The notes: a model not told the origin generated them from the letters alone. A DNA stretch of 64,000 bases from Salinicoccus sesuvii (GCF_042648145.1 NZ_JBHRWV010000009.1:1-64000), one strand, 5' to 3'; numbered from the stretch's first letter, positions 8,041-17,304 are shown. A program made the numbers and translations.

Positions 8041-8847
8041 CTATTCATCGTCTTTACTTAATTCTTCACTGCGATTCGCTGCTGCATTCAGGGTTGCAGT
8101 AAGTATCTTCTTAATACTTTCTCCATCAAGCGCATTAAGACCAGCTTCAGTTGTGCCATTTTTAGACGTAATATTCTTCCTCAACTGACTAAATGGTAGT
8201 TCCGAATCCTCGACCATCTTACCGGCACCGATAACCAGATTTCTCGTTAGGAACAGCGCCTCCTCTTCATCGAAACCGAGTTCTACTAGGCTTTCTGCAT
8301 ACTTTTCGTAAATAAAGTAGAGAAATGCCGAGCCTGATCCTGTGGCAGCCGTAATATTGTGCATTACATCTTCTTCAATTACAACCGTAGTACCAAAACT
8401 CTCCATGAGCTCCACCAACTGGTCTTTATCTGGGAAGTTTCTAGAATATGTGATGCCATTAACCGAATGCTGCACCATCGCGTTGGTATTCGGCATAATC
8501 CTTGCGATTGGATTTTCAGTCCGTAACTCGCGCCGGATGGTCTTGATTTGTGTGCCCGCCATGACTGAGACAATCTTTGTCTTCTTTTCAAGATGCGGCC
8601 GAATTCTTTTAGCCACGTCTGGAAAACTCTGTGGTTTACTAGCTAGAATGACATAGTCTGCACCATCCAGAAGCTCAGTATCGTCGTAAGAGACATTGAC
8701 ACCGAGGTTTTCTTTGAAGAACATAATCTTCTCCTGCTGGCTTCTGCTCGTCAAATAGATCTGTTCAGGTTTAACTACATGATTTTCAATCATGCCGATA
8801 AAAATGGCACTTGCCATATTTCCAGCACCATAAAAGACGATTTTCAT
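8041..8847 (-). CDS. proC: pyrroline-5-carboxylate reductase
   Basis: A 268-residue enzyme for the last step of proline synthesis, reducing pyrroline-5-carboxylate with NAD(P)H. It shows the N-terminal FYGAGNMASAI Rossmann loop, the MPNTNAMV segment and the C-terminal signature TSKNGTTEAGLNAL. The ATG at 8847 follows GGGAG at good spacing and matches the usual ProC N-terminus; a longer reading to 8922 is not supported. Proline is a compatible solute in halotolerant Firmicutes, which would suit this host. It is followed by a strong hairpin. Confidence 0.95.
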   Translation of the reverse strand: MKIVFYGAGNMASAIFIGMIENHVVKPEQIYLTSRSQQEKIMFFKENLGVNVSYDDTELLDGADYVILASKPQSFPDVAKRIRPHLEKKTKIVSVMAGTQIKTIRRELRTENPIARIMPNTNAMVQHSVNGITYSRNFPDKDQLVELMESFGTTVVIEEDVMHNITAATGSGSAFLYFIYEKYAESLVELGFDEEEALFLTRNLVIGAGKMVEDSELPFSQLRKNITSKNGTTEAGLNALDGESIKKILTATLNAAANRSEELSKDDE

Positions 8848-8922
8848 CCAATCAACTCCCGTTTTGATTTCAACATCAACTATCATAACAAACTGCTTGA
8901 AAAAATCAAAAAGGCCTGCCAA

Positions 8923-9645
8923 CTACATATGGATGTAGAAAACAATTCCGATATAATGAAGAATACTGGCCAGGATGATAAAGAAGTGCCATATCATATG
9001 GAAATACTTGCGTGACTTCTGAGCGTAAAACCATGCGCCTACAGTATAGCTCACACCACCAAGCGTCAGCATAAAGATGAACATCCAGTGCGTGTTACTG
9101 ATGATTTGGGGAAAGAACAAAACGGCCATCCACCCCATTACCAAGTAGAACCCAAGACTTACTTTACTATTCACTCTAGGACTGAGGACCTTATAGAGAA
9201 TACCAAAGATCGCTGCCATCCACTGTATGATAAGCGTGACAATCCCCCATGTGCCTCCAATGACGGACAGCGCAACAGGGGTGTAAGTACCGGCAATCGC
9301 AACGTATATCAGGCTGTGATCCAACAGGCGCATGATGTACTTATGCTGTGTATTATGTGCCATGGAATGGTAGAGCGTTGAAGTCAGGAACATGAGAAGG
9401 ATACTAATGACATATACAGAACCCCCTACGGCATGCAATGTCCCGCCTTGCGCATACATATATATTGCTGTAAATGGCAGCATAAATATAAACAATAGTG
9501 CTGCAACCCCGTGACTGACACTATTACCTACTTCTTCACCGAACGACAGAGGGACAATGTGCTTCAAAGACTCTTCAATTTTCTCACCCACGCTGTGCTT
9601 TTTCCAATATAATTCCTTATGCGATTGATTCTGCCCAAGAAACAT
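8923..9645 (-). CDS. trhA: TrhA/hemolysin III family membrane protein (PAQR)
   Basis: A 240-residue protein with seven hydrophobic helices after a polar N-terminus of about 35 residues. Family hallmarks are SFGEEVGNSVSHGVAA, STLYHS with a buried His, LLDHSLIYVAIAGTYTP, and MIWHFFIILASILHYIG at the C-terminus. PAQR/TrhA proteins are membrane proteins linked to lipid or membrane-fluidity homeostasis; early hemolysin labels are doubtful. Its ATG shares one base with the stop of the upstream pyrophosphorylase gene (TAATG), implying translational coupling. Confidence 0.92.
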   Translation of the reverse strand: MFLGQNQSHKELYWKKHSVGEKIEESLKHIVPLSFGEEVGNSVSHGVAALLFIFMLPFTAIYMYAQGGTLHAVGGSVYVISILLMFLTSTLYHSMAHNTQHKYIMRLLDHSLIYVAIAGTYTPVALSVIGGTWGIVTLIIQWMAAIFGILYKVLSPRVNSKVSLGFYLVMGWMAVLFFPQIISNTHWMFIFMLTLGGVSYTVGAWFYAQKSRKYFHMIWHFFIILASILHYIGIVFYIHM

Positions 9646-10790
9646 TAAAATACGCCTACGTCTATCAGATCTTTGTAGGCTGTCTCGATGCTGTCCTTGC
9701 CTACTTTGTTCTTGAGTGGGGAGAATTCACCCTTTCGATCCACTTGTAGCGTCATATGAGTATCGGCATGTACAAAGGCATCAAAGTAGAACTTCTCAAA
9801 TTTGAGCACTTCTTCTCTTACCGCCTGAAGTGTATGATCCATATGCAGCAACTTCTTTAGAGCAAGATGGTAGGGCATTCTAACATTAGATATTTTCTGC
9901 AGATAGTCCATGCTGAACACATGAACACCGATATTGCCATTTTTGAATGCTGCCTCCTCACCTTCCGGTAGTTCAGTGTATTCTACAACACTTTTTCTCC
10001 CGTCCACTAAGCATAGCCGGCCGACACTTTCACCTGGTTTCGGTGCGATGGATTTAGAGGTGAGTTCATTTTCATTTTGTATATGGAGACCCACAAGCAG
10101 AGGGTCGGCTACTTTTACGACGACATTGTCGATATTATTCATAAATATATGGTTGATGCCCCTGTCTTTCATGTCTTCAAGCACACCACTTTTTTTCAGT
10201 GCACTGAAAATTCCCCCGTTACCATTTGGCGTTAACAGAATATCTTTATCCTCTGTAATCAATAGCTCGCCCTCCTTCGAGAGTGCGGGGAAATGCTCTT
10301 GTTTAAAGAAATGGATGTTAACAGGATTCAAGCCGAAATAATGATTGGACTCAAAGAAACCTAAAGTTTCACCATGGTTGATATCACTCGTCATGATATA
10401 CCACTGTATAGGCGTCTTTACTTTATCTTCAAAGTTTTTCAGTTGGCTTGCTTGGAGTTCGAAGAGAGAACGTCCCTCGAAAGAAAATGTCCCTTTGGGT
10501 CCTAGGTGTTCGAGGCGCGTTCCCTGACCACCAGCCATAAGCAGAACTGCTACCTGCCCATTGCCCAGAGCATCGTATGCAATGTTCATCAACATCTCTT
10601 CATCGAGCGCATCGGCTGTTGTATAGGGTATTTCACTAATGAAATTCATATCGACGGATGATGGGTTCTGATATGTATCTTCATACACATTTCTGATTTC
10701 TTCCATATCGAGCCGTTTATATTGCATTTCGAGTTTCTGCTGTTCTTTTTGTTGTAGCAATTCGAATTGAGGTCTCCAGTTCGTAATCAT
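9645..10790 (-). CDS. UDPGP type 1 family uridylyltransferase
   Basis: A 381-residue nucleotidyltransferase of the eukaryotic-type UDP-sugar pyrophosphorylase family. The nucleotide-binding loop is LLMAGGQGTRLEHLGPKGTF near residues 83-102, with PNGNGGIF and the NIDNVVV aspartate further on. It makes UDP-glucose or UDP-N-acetylglucosamine from UTP and the sugar phosphate; sequence alone does not decide which. A GGAGG lies before the ATG and a good promoter lies at 10820-10849. UDP-glucose is the donor for the sulfolipid enzyme SqdB encoded 9 kb away, so a supply role is possible (inference). Confidence 0.88.
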   Translation of the reverse strand: MITNWRPQFELLQQKEQQKLEMQYKRLDMEEIRNVYEDTYQNPSSVDMNFISEIPYTTADALDEEMLMNIAYDALGNGQVAVLLMAGGQGTRLEHLGPKGTFSFEGRSLFELQASQLKNFEDKVKTPIQWYIMTSDINHGETLGFFESNHYFGLNPVNIHFFKQEHFPALSKEGELLITEDKDILLTPNGNGGIFSALKKSGVLEDMKDRGINHIFMNNIDNVVVKVADPLLVGLHIQNENELTSKSIAPKPGESVGRLCLVDGRKSVVEYTELPEGEEAAFKNGNIGVHVFSMDYLQKISNVRMPYHLALKKLLHMDHTLQAVREEVLKFEKFYFDAFVHADTHMTLQVDRKGEFSPLKNKVGKDSIETAYKDLIDVGVF

Positions 10791-10819
10791 AATTTCATCC
10801 TCCGTAGCTTGTTTACCTC

Positions 10820-10849
10820 ATTATAATCCAAACAGGATCAGTCTGTAAA
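10820..10849 (-). promoter_or_regulatory. promoter of the UDPGP-trhA operon
   Basis: On the minus strand TTTACA (10844-10849) and TATAAT (10820-10825) are spaced by 18 bases, about 30 bases upstream of the UDPGP start codon. Confidence 0.65.
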
Positions 10850-10855
10850 AATAAA

Positions 10856-10894
10856 AGAAGATGGTGACCGCATCTACTGCGATTTCCATCTTCT
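10856..10894 (-). terminator. terminator of the exopolysaccharide operon
   Basis: A hairpin with 9-bp outer arms (AGAAGATGG at 10856-10864, complement at 10886-10894) and an inner CGCA/TGCG pair is followed on the minus strand by TTTTATTTTT. It ends the four-gene operon upstream. Confidence 0.8.
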
Positions 10895-10900
10895 ATAATG

Positions 10901-13024
10901 TCACTCTCTACCGAATGTTTCTCTGATGATCTTATATGATTCCTTTAGACGTTCTTCTGACTCAGGTAAGTCCCATTTTTCCCACGTATAGGTTTCAAAG
11001 TTTGGCATCCTATTGTTCTCCATAACCGGCAAACTGTCAACGACTTGTTGGTCCTCCATTACGACTACACCGACGCCAATCCCATCAATCTCAGTTGACG
11101 CCTCAAGGCCATCTTCAACAATGTCTCCGAGAAACTCTCTTTGACTTGGATCGCGTGCACCAATCAGTCCCCAAGGAAGTCGCATCTCAAGAATGCCTTC
11201 TTCACGGTTCCAATTATAGTCTGTTAGAGAGTTGTATCCTTCAGATTCCGGGTTTCCAACACCCTCCCTTAGGAGACCTGTCTCGTATGATTCGAATGGT
11301 AACGTTTCGTTTCTATCTGGCAGATAGTATTCTTTGTTCAACGCAAGACGGATAGGATTAAACTGGCCTGAATCTTTTTCAGGGAGACTTCCAGCATCTA
11401 TCATGTCCAGTGTATGACCGTACTGTACTTCAAAGAAATCGTAGTAGTCGTCCACAGTCACTTTGGACTGTTCCGAGTTGATATCGACAAGAAAGTCGAT
11501 GCCGTCCTCAGCTTCAACTTGGCCATTCACTTTATGGTTACCCTGGCCTGATACAATGTTCAGCGGGATATTGATGTCTCCCACCATCCCAGGCTCATGT
11601 TCCACCTTCATGTAAAGATACCTCTCGTCAGAATCCATCGTTAAGGATTTTAGCGTCCCTGAACCGGTGTATATTGGTTCACTCTCCCACTCAGTAGCGT
11701 CACCGTCTACTTGAATTTTGTGAGTGTCAAAACTCAGCAGGCCAAACTGTTGCTCGTTCGTCTGTGCATTAGACCAGAAAGGACGACGATCTGGGTCGTC
11801 GTAATCCATCGTATTCCAAGTACGCTTGAACCACTCATCCTGCCAGGTAAAGACAAGACCCCCAAGCGCACCCTCCTCTATAATATCCTCATAAAGGTGG
11901 GATACAATTTCTCCTTGTTCCTGCTCAGAATGGAAACCTTGATTCCAACCAGATGGATTACGGTGTGTTAATCCACGAGAACCTGGCACCCCAAATTCAG
12001 CCACAAGAACAGGTAGACGATGAGCTTCGATCAGCTCATTAAGATAACCCGCGTAGTTGTTTCTTTCTCCGCGATGATCCGTGTATTCTACATATTTCTC
12101 ATCATAGTTTAGGAAGTCAGGATAATAAGGATAGATATGATAAGAAGCATATTGTCCGATTTCTTCCATCTCACCTTTTGTATAGATGGCATTCGGATCG
12201 ACACTCACTAAATCTTCCATATCTGAAGAATCAGAAGGGTGCTCGAGAATATCTGTTGTCACCCAATTTGTAAAACTCATCGGGCGGAGCGAGCCGTATG
12301 TTTCATTTTCGTACTTCGAGATGTAATCCATCTTTTCAGCCAACCAATATTCAAACGGTGAGGCATCTTCAGTACGGTAAAATGTACCATCATATTGTCC
12401 TATATTTTCGTGCTTCTCGTTGGTTCCAACAACGAATGGTGGATACCACTCCACACCCGTAATCCAGCCGATGACATACCCGGATACATCACTTTTATAA
12501 TTGCCCGAAGCTTTACCGGGCTCTGCTTCAACAGTTCCACCACCATGGATGGCATCCATTACATTCATCATGTCTTGGTTGAATTCTTCGTTCAAATCAG
12601 CATCGAATGCATCGAGACCGTCATGCATCTTTCCTTCGTCTGCCCATAGCCCATGCATAATGTAAATTTTTTCGTCGTTCCTATTGTTGTAACGTGCAAG
12701 CGCCTTATAAAATCCTGGGGGATGCAACGTATACACACGTACAGTATTAGCATTCATTTGCCCAATGTCTTCAAACCAGCGATAATATTCATCTTCTGTG
12801 ATTGCGGCTTCGCCTGGAAAATGACCCGGTTTCGCCATACCGATGTTGACGCCCTTAATAGTCATCTCTTCCCATCCGTCTGGCGTTTTCACTTCAAATT
12901 TATCTCCGGTAATGCGTGCGGGCTTTACTTCGTGCGCTGCTATTTCTTGATTATTGCCAAAAACATAATATACACCGACTGCAATGAAAATGATTGAAAT
13001 AATAAAGAGAATATATTTCTTCAT
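10901..13024 (-). CDS. secreted or membrane-anchored glycoside-hydrolase-like protein of the exopolysaccharide operon
   Basis: A 707-residue protein with an N-terminal hydrophobic segment (about residues 5-23) acting as signal or anchor. It then has a TIM-barrel-like region (about 45-420) resembling clan GH-A glycosidases, with candidate catalytic acids in WITGVEWYPP and in VAEFGVPGSRG, which looks like a strand-7 nucleophile. The C-terminal 280 residues look like beta-rich carbohydrate-binding or family-specific domains. It is the last gene of an operon and starts directly behind the synthase gene. An extracellular glycosidase beside a processive synthase recalls YdaJ, BcsZ and PgaB arrangements. 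No exact family is assigned. Confidence 0.68.
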   Translation of the reverse strand: MKKYILFIISIIFIAVGVYYVFGNNQEIAAHEVKPARITGDKFEVKTPDGWEEMTIKGVNIGMAKPGHFPGEAAITEDEYYRWFEDIGQMNANTVRVYTLHPPGFYKALARYNNRNDEKIYIMHGLWADEGKMHDGLDAFDADLNEEFNQDMMNVMDAIHGGGTVEAEPGKASGNYKSDVSGYVIGWITGVEWYPPFVVGTNEKHENIGQYDGTFYRTEDASPFEYWLAEKMDYISKYENETYGSLRPMSFTNWVTTDILEHPSDSSDMEDLVSVDPNAIYTKGEMEEIGQYASYHIYPYYPDFLNYDEKYVEYTDHRGERNNYAGYLNELIEAHRLPVLVAEFGVPGSRGLTHRNPSGWNQGFHSEQEQGEIVSHLYEDIIEEGALGGLVFTWQDEWFKRTWNTMDYDDPDRRPFWSNAQTNEQQFGLLSFDTHKIQVDGDATEWESEPIYTGSGTLKSLTMDSDERYLYMKVEHEPGMVGDINIPLNIVSGQGNHKVNGQVEAEDGIDFLVDINSEQSKVTVDDYYDFFEVQYGHTLDMIDAGSLPEKDSGQFNPIRLALNKEYYLPDRNETLPFESYETGLLREGVGNPESEGYNSLTDYNWNREEGILEMRLPWGLIGARDPSQREFLGDIVEDGLEASTEIDGIGVGVVVMEDQQVVDSLPVMENNRMPNFETYTWEKWDLPESEERLKESYKIIRETFGRE

Positions 13025-13026
13025 GT

Positions 13027-14439
13027 CTACCCCTTGTTCCTCCCCAGTCCCTGACGCTCCATTTTGCCCCAGTCGTGTCTTTTACGCATAAAATTGTAGA
13101 TGCCTTCTATTCTCCAAAATAGAGTCAGTGGACGATACCAGAATGTTTCCAACAGAGCGAGCAGTACCATTATTAAAATCGTACGTGGCCGTGTGTAATT
13201 TTTCGTCGTCCATGCTTCAAGTAGCAAGGAAAACGAAGAAAAGATCGAACCATAAAGGATCAGTGCAAGCATCAGCAGGAGTGCCATCTCCACATAAAGA
13301 TCTCCAAGGAAGAAAGACACAAGAATATAGATATATCCACCGAGCTCAATCAATGCCCCAAGTCCCTCGAACAGCCAAAAGTATGGAAAGGCAAAAAGCC
13401 CGATTCTGCCATACTTCGGATTCAATGTCATATGCTTGTGACGCCATAGACTTTCAATAAGTCCCTGACTCCATCTTCTTCTCTGACGTCTTAATACCCT
13501 GAGTGAAGTCGGTGCCTCGGTCCAACATACCGGTTCTGGTACAAATTCGATACGCTCGTCCGACTTTGTTCTTCGCAAATGTTCGTGAACTTTAACGACC
13601 AGTTCCATATCTTCCCCAATGACACCCGGTGTATATCCCCCAGCCGCGATGACTGTCCGTTTTGAAAAAACACTGAATGCCCCGGATATGATCAACACCA
13701 TATTGAAGCGACTCAAGAAGATACGACCGAGCATGAACGCTCTCAAGTATTCAATGATCTGCATCATGACGACTGGCCGACGCGTCAGCTGCCGCTCGAC
13801 AAGTGAACCAAAATGTATATCGTTGCCGTTCGCAATGCGAACATTACCTCCTGCTGCGACCACTTTACCATCAGATGCAATAATAGGTCGCATAACTTTC
13901 AGCAAAGAATTTTCATCCAATATGGAATCTCCGTCAATTGAACAGAAGTAAGGATATCTGGCCAGATTGATGCCCGTGTTGAGTGCATCCGCCTTACCGC
14001 CATTCTCCTTCATGATCATGAATACTTTTGGATGCAGCCTCGACTGGTACACTCTATTCACTTTTTTAGTCTCTATATGCTGGATGATCTCAGGATAAAT
14101 CCGCTCCATACTGAAAGCCTCAATAACTGTTTCTGCCGTACTATCTTTTGAACCATCGTCTATGACGACAATTTCTGATTCCGGATATCTCAGATTGATC
14201 AAAGAATGCAAACTTTCTACAATACCGGCTTCCTCATTATATGCCGGCACAAGGATAGAAACAGGTTTGGTGAAGAGATTGGTTCTGAGATCATCATCCA
14301 GCATTTCGTCATCCAGCAACTTTCTTTTTGAGAGCGCTTGATAGGCAAAAGCCATCATCACAATATAAAAGACAGTGATGAAGAGTACGTAGATCAAAAT
14401 GATCCACCCAAGTATAAGTCCAATATTTTGCCAATCCAT
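13027..14439 (-). CDS. processive family 2 glycosyltransferase (polysaccharide synthase)
   Basis: A 470-residue membrane glycosyltransferase. One N-terminal helix (about 8-32) precedes a GT-A domain with VIDDGSKDS (Asp94/95), SIDGDS (Asp169-Asp171), GEDMEL (275-280) and the processive-enzyme motif RRQRRRW (317-323). Three or four C-terminal helices follow (about 345-440). This layout is that of cellulose, hyaluronan and poly-N-acetylglucosamine synthases such as IcaA/PgaC. Its ATG overlaps the stop of the HEAT-repeat gene by one base (TAATG). No PilZ domain is visible, so any second-messenger control would need another partner. Polymer identity is unknown. Confidence 0.88.
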   Translation of the reverse strand: MDWQNIGLILGWIILIYVLFITVFYIVMMAFAYQALSKRKLLDDEMLDDDLRTNLFTKPVSILVPAYNEEAGIVESLHSLINLRYPESEIVVIDDGSKDSTAETVIEAFSMERIYPEIIQHIETKKVNRVYQSRLHPKVFMIMKENGGKADALNTGINLARYPYFCSIDGDSILDENSLLKVMRPIIASDGKVVAAGGNVRIANGNDIHFGSLVERQLTRRPVVMMQIIEYLRAFMLGRIFLSRFNMVLIISGAFSVFSKRTVIAAGGYTPGVIGEDMELVVKVHEHLRRTKSDERIEFVPEPVCWTEAPTSLRVLRRQRRRWSQGLIESLWRHKHMTLNPKYGRIGLFAFPYFWLFEGLGALIELGGYIYILVSFFLGDLYVEMALLLMLALILYGSIFSSFSLLLEAWTTKNYTRPRTILIMVLLALLETFWYRPLTLFWRIEGIYNFMRKRHDWGKMERQGLGRNKG

Positions 14440-15449
14440 TATTTCTCACCTTCCTTCAGTACAGGCAGTGTCTCCGGTGGAATCGGCACTGCCCATTCAG
14501 TCATCGGTTTTTTAAACCTCGACAAGGAGCGGACAGCTTCCTTCCTTACCATCTCGTGAGGATCATCTAGCATTTGTTTAAGTTGAGGGATGACACTCTC
14601 CCCAATTAGTGGCGCAATACGTGCAATGAGCATTCTCTCTTCCCACACCTCAGAATTATAGAACTTATCATAAGGCGCTGACTGCTCTACAAGCCCAATT
14701 GTCTGTACGGCTTTTAATGCCCGTATACGTACTTCAGGGGTCTCATCCGCAAGTAGTGATTCAAGAAATTCTATGGAAGTACCAGAAGGCATAAGTGAAA
14801 TTCTGCCGACTAATGCATATTTCCCGGGTAATGGAACTTCTTCGAAACGATTTACCAATACTTCTACCTTTTTATCACTCAACTGGTTAAAAATTTTCTT
14901 ATTTTCGTACTCTGATAGATCCTGTCTCATGAAGTAGACGTAAGCGAAGCGATCCATATCGAATATGGACAGGTAAGTGAGAAAAAGAAAATATTCGTAT
15001 CGGCTCAGAATTTTTATCTCTTCATTTGTAAAAATCTTCTCAAAACCGGGCAGTTCGAACTCTATCATCTTGCTTAAAGTGTTAACTCGATATGCCCATT
15101 TACCACTTCTGAGTCGCTTTTTGTAGGGTTTTACAAAATGTTCGGTACCAAATTGAACAATGCGTTCATCAATATCCTTTGAAGAAGCGTTCTGCTTGAA
15201 GGTAAAAAATATTTTTTCAATTGCTTCTAGATCGGTTGACTTCGATGCAGGCAATTTTTCTATCCCTTCACCCTTTACCAGATAATCATGCCACCCTTCG
15301 AGGTGGCGTTCGATGTATTGCTCCACTTCATTCTTCCTTTTGATTCTACGTTGAGACTGGGCAATGAAAACCAAAACAAGTGCTATCAGAATACCAGTTA
15401 GCGCAAGGATAATCCAAAGTACAATGCCAAGACTGATACTTACGTCCAT
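14439..15449 (-). CDS. membrane-anchored HEAT-repeat protein
   Basis: A 336-residue protein with one N-terminal membrane helix (about residues 5-29), then a long helical cytoplasmic part. Near the C-terminus are HEAT-like repeats, for example ADETPEVRIRALKAVQTIG and DDPHEMVRKEAVRSLSRF. HEAT arrays bind other proteins. Placed between a receiver-domain gene and a polysaccharide synthase, it may act as scaffold or regulator of the synthase (inference). It overlaps the receiver gene by 10 bases and the synthase gene by one, a tightly coupled order. Confidence 0.75.
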   Translation of the reverse strand: MDVSISLGIVLWIILALTGILIALVLVFIAQSQRRIKRKNEVEQYIERHLEGWHDYLVKGEGIEKLPASKSTDLEAIEKIFFTFKQNASSKDIDERIVQFGTEHFVKPYKKRLRSGKWAYRVNTLSKMIEFELPGFEKIFTNEEIKILSRYEYFLFLTYLSIFDMDRFAYVYFMRQDLSEYENKKIFNQLSDKKVEVLVNRFEEVPLPGKYALVGRISLMPSGTSIEFLESLLADETPEVRIRALKAVQTIGLVEQSAPYDKFYNSEVWEERMLIARIAPLIGESVIPQLKQMLDDPHEMVRKEAVRSLSRFKKPMTEWAVPIPPETLPVLKEGEK

Positions 15450-15841
15450 AAATTATCTCCCCTGTTGATCAATCGATTGATCCTAGCCTGAAAGACTTTC
15501 AAATTGAAAGGTTTGATGAAGTAACTATCGACACCTCTGTTCAATGCATATACCATCTCTTCTTCAGTATTTGAACGTGTCATGAAGTAAATGACACCTT
15601 TCATATCTGATTTACGGATATGCTGTACAAGTTCAATACCGTTTTTCTTAGGGAGAATATCGTTGATAATATATATACAGCTTTCTTCCTCATGCTTATA
15701 GCGTTCCATGAAGTCATAACCGTCCGAATATCCATGGACACCAACTTTTTGTGTATCGTTTCCATCTTCGAGTGTACGAATTAGAATACGACGAAAGACT
15801 TCATCAGGTTCCACTATATGAACTGCAATTCGCTCATTCAT
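15440..15841 (-). CDS. stand-alone receiver-domain protein with altered phosphoacceptor site
   Basis: A 133-residue single receiver (REC) domain without output domain. The fold markers are visible: VEPDEVFRR at the acidic pocket, FMTRS (Thr88) and YFIKPF (Lys110). At the phosphorylation loop the sequence is IINDILPKKNG. Counting four back from the conserved Pro64, where the Asp normally sits, gives Asn60, with Asp61 shifted by one. The acidic pocket also has Pro in place of one acid. It may be a pseudo-receiver working by protein contact. It is first gene of the exopolysaccharide operon, diverging from gdpS across 287 bases. Confidence 0.82.
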   Translation of the reverse strand: MNERIAVHIVEPDEVFRRILIRTLEDGNDTQKVGVHGYSDGYDFMERYKHEEESCIYIINDILPKKNGIELVQHIRKSDMKGVIYFMTRSNTEEEMVYALNRGVDSYFIKPFNLKVFQARINRLINRGDNLWT

Positions 15842-16128
15842 TTCTACACTTCCTTGTTATATATATTTCTTCAATTCATATTATACTTACAATCAATGGA
15901 ATTGGCACTTATTAATCCAATTAAAAATAAATTATTCCATTAAGACAAAAGTAGGATTTTGTTATTTGCAACAAATCGAAGATGTTTCAATACAATGGTA
16001 TGTTATAGTAGATACTGGTAATCAGGTTACATTATCTCATAAAATACACAAGAGAGATAAACTCTTTTGGGTTCTCCAAAATCCAAGTCCACTTTTATAC
16101 GTAATAAAATAACTGAGGGAGGGAACTT

Positions 16129-17220
16129 ATGTTTCTGGACATGATGGTACTGCTTTCGATGCTGATTGCATTCTTGTACCTTTACTTTCAGATCAAATGG
16201 AAGATGGAGCCGCTACTTCAAAACCGTTTTTACGAAATGACTTTCGGTGGAGCCATGGGCGGGTTCATTTCCATACTACTCAACTACTACGCCGTAAGCA
16301 CACCTCATGGCGGTTATTTTAGTCTGAGTATGGTTGCGCTTATTCTTGTACTCATGTTCAGTAGTGCACGTGCGTTTCTACTGGGTGCATTCATGTTTTT
16401 CATGTGGGTCGTATTTTCACCATGGGCCATTTCGACAGTACCACCCGTCGTTATTTTGACTGTCGTTGGTAGCGTGCTCATTGCTTACAGTATACTAAAA
16501 AGATTATCCGACTATGTATTGGGATTGATTCTGGTGTTGGTTGTGGGTGCAATTTATTATTTCACGCTACTCACAAACACAGGAAATATACTTATCTCAT
16601 TGGAAACAGCTTTCTATTATGTTCTACTAGCCACCGTAAGTGTAGCAGTGAGTGTCTCACTGATAAACTACATGACACGTGCCCACCGGCTCTTCAAGCA
16701 ATATGAGGAAGAAGCTTCAGTGGACGGGCTGACAGGGCTGTTTAATAGAAGAACTTTCGATAACAAGTTGGACGCACTTAGTCCCAAAGAAAGGGCATCC
16801 CTGCTGATTCTAGATATAGACTTCTTCAAATCATTCAACGATCGCTACGGTCACCCGGAAGGAGACAAGATGTTAAAAGCGGTCAGTCGTAAGATGCGAT
16901 CGGTTGTCGGTGAAACCGGTGTACTCTCCCGTAATGGCGGCGAAGAATTCGCTATTATACTGAAAGAGCAAACACGTGAAGAAGCATCGGAGATTGCCGA
17001 AAATCTCAGAAAAGCCATTGAAAATAGCCGCTATATTCTACAAAACGGAGAATTTGTCGGTGTCACAGTATCTATTGGTCTTGCATCCTATCCGGAGCAG
17101 GTCGATAGAATTGGAAAGTTATACAAAACAGCTGATGAACACCTTTATATTGCAAAAAAACTTGGCCGTAACCAAGTGTGTTGTGAAGATCTTACTATAA
17201 CAGGAACACCCCACACATAG
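16129..17220 (+). CDS. gdpS: GdpS-like membrane GGDEF protein (putative diguanylate cyclase)
   Basis: A 363-residue protein. Six or seven membrane helices fill residues 1-183; then comes a GGDEF domain with VDGLTGLFNRRTF, metal-binding LDIDFFKSFND (Asp229, Asp231) and an intact GGEEF signature at 270-274. No RxxD inhibitory site precedes the signature. Architecture and length match staphylococcal GdpS, whose effect on biofilm was reported not to depend on c-di-GMP synthesis. It diverges from the exopolysaccharide operon, suggesting shared control. GGGAGGGAAC stands before the ATG. The 287-base upstream gap shows no clear consensus promoter; a TACAAT lies near 16000. Confidence 0.88.
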   Translation: MFLDMMVLLSMLIAFLYLYFQIKWKMEPLLQNRFYEMTFGGAMGGFISILLNYYAVSTPHGGYFSLSMVALILVLMFSSARAFLLGAFMFFMWVVFSPWAISTVPPVVILTVVGSVLIAYSILKRLSDYVLGLILVLVVGAIYYFTLLTNTGNILISLETAFYYVLLATVSVAVSVSLINYMTRAHRLFKQYEEEASVDGLTGLFNRRTFDNKLDALSPKERASLLILDIDFFKSFNDRYGHPEGDKMLKAVSRKMRSVVGETGVLSRNGGEEFAIILKEQTREEASEIAENLRKAIENSRYILQNGEFVGVTVSIGLASYPEQVDRIGKLYKTADEHLYIAKKLGRNQVCCEDLTITGTPHT

Positions 17221-17222
17221 AT

Positions 17223-17304
17223 AAAGAGGCTCGCTGGTAGTACTCTTAGAAATTAAATCGTGATTCTAACTTCTAAGAGTAAATTACCAGTTTCGAGCCT
17301 CTTT
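17223..17304. terminator. long bipartite bidirectional terminator
   Basis: Two nested inverted repeats (outer AAAGAGGCTCG at 17223-17233 with its complement at 17294-17304; inner arms around TACTCTTAGAA) form an 80-base structure between the convergent gdpS and pdp genes. It is followed by TTATTTTG on the plus strand. Confidence 0.85.

Noticed and set aside
8923..9645. Haemolysin toxin
   Set aside because: The protein belongs to the widespread PAQR/TrhA membrane family; the hemolysin III name does not indicate a toxin here.
10901..17220. icaADBC or ydaJKLMN operon
   Set aside because: There is no deacetylase, IcaC/IcaD-like or BcsB-like protein; HEAT and receiver genes do not belong to either system.
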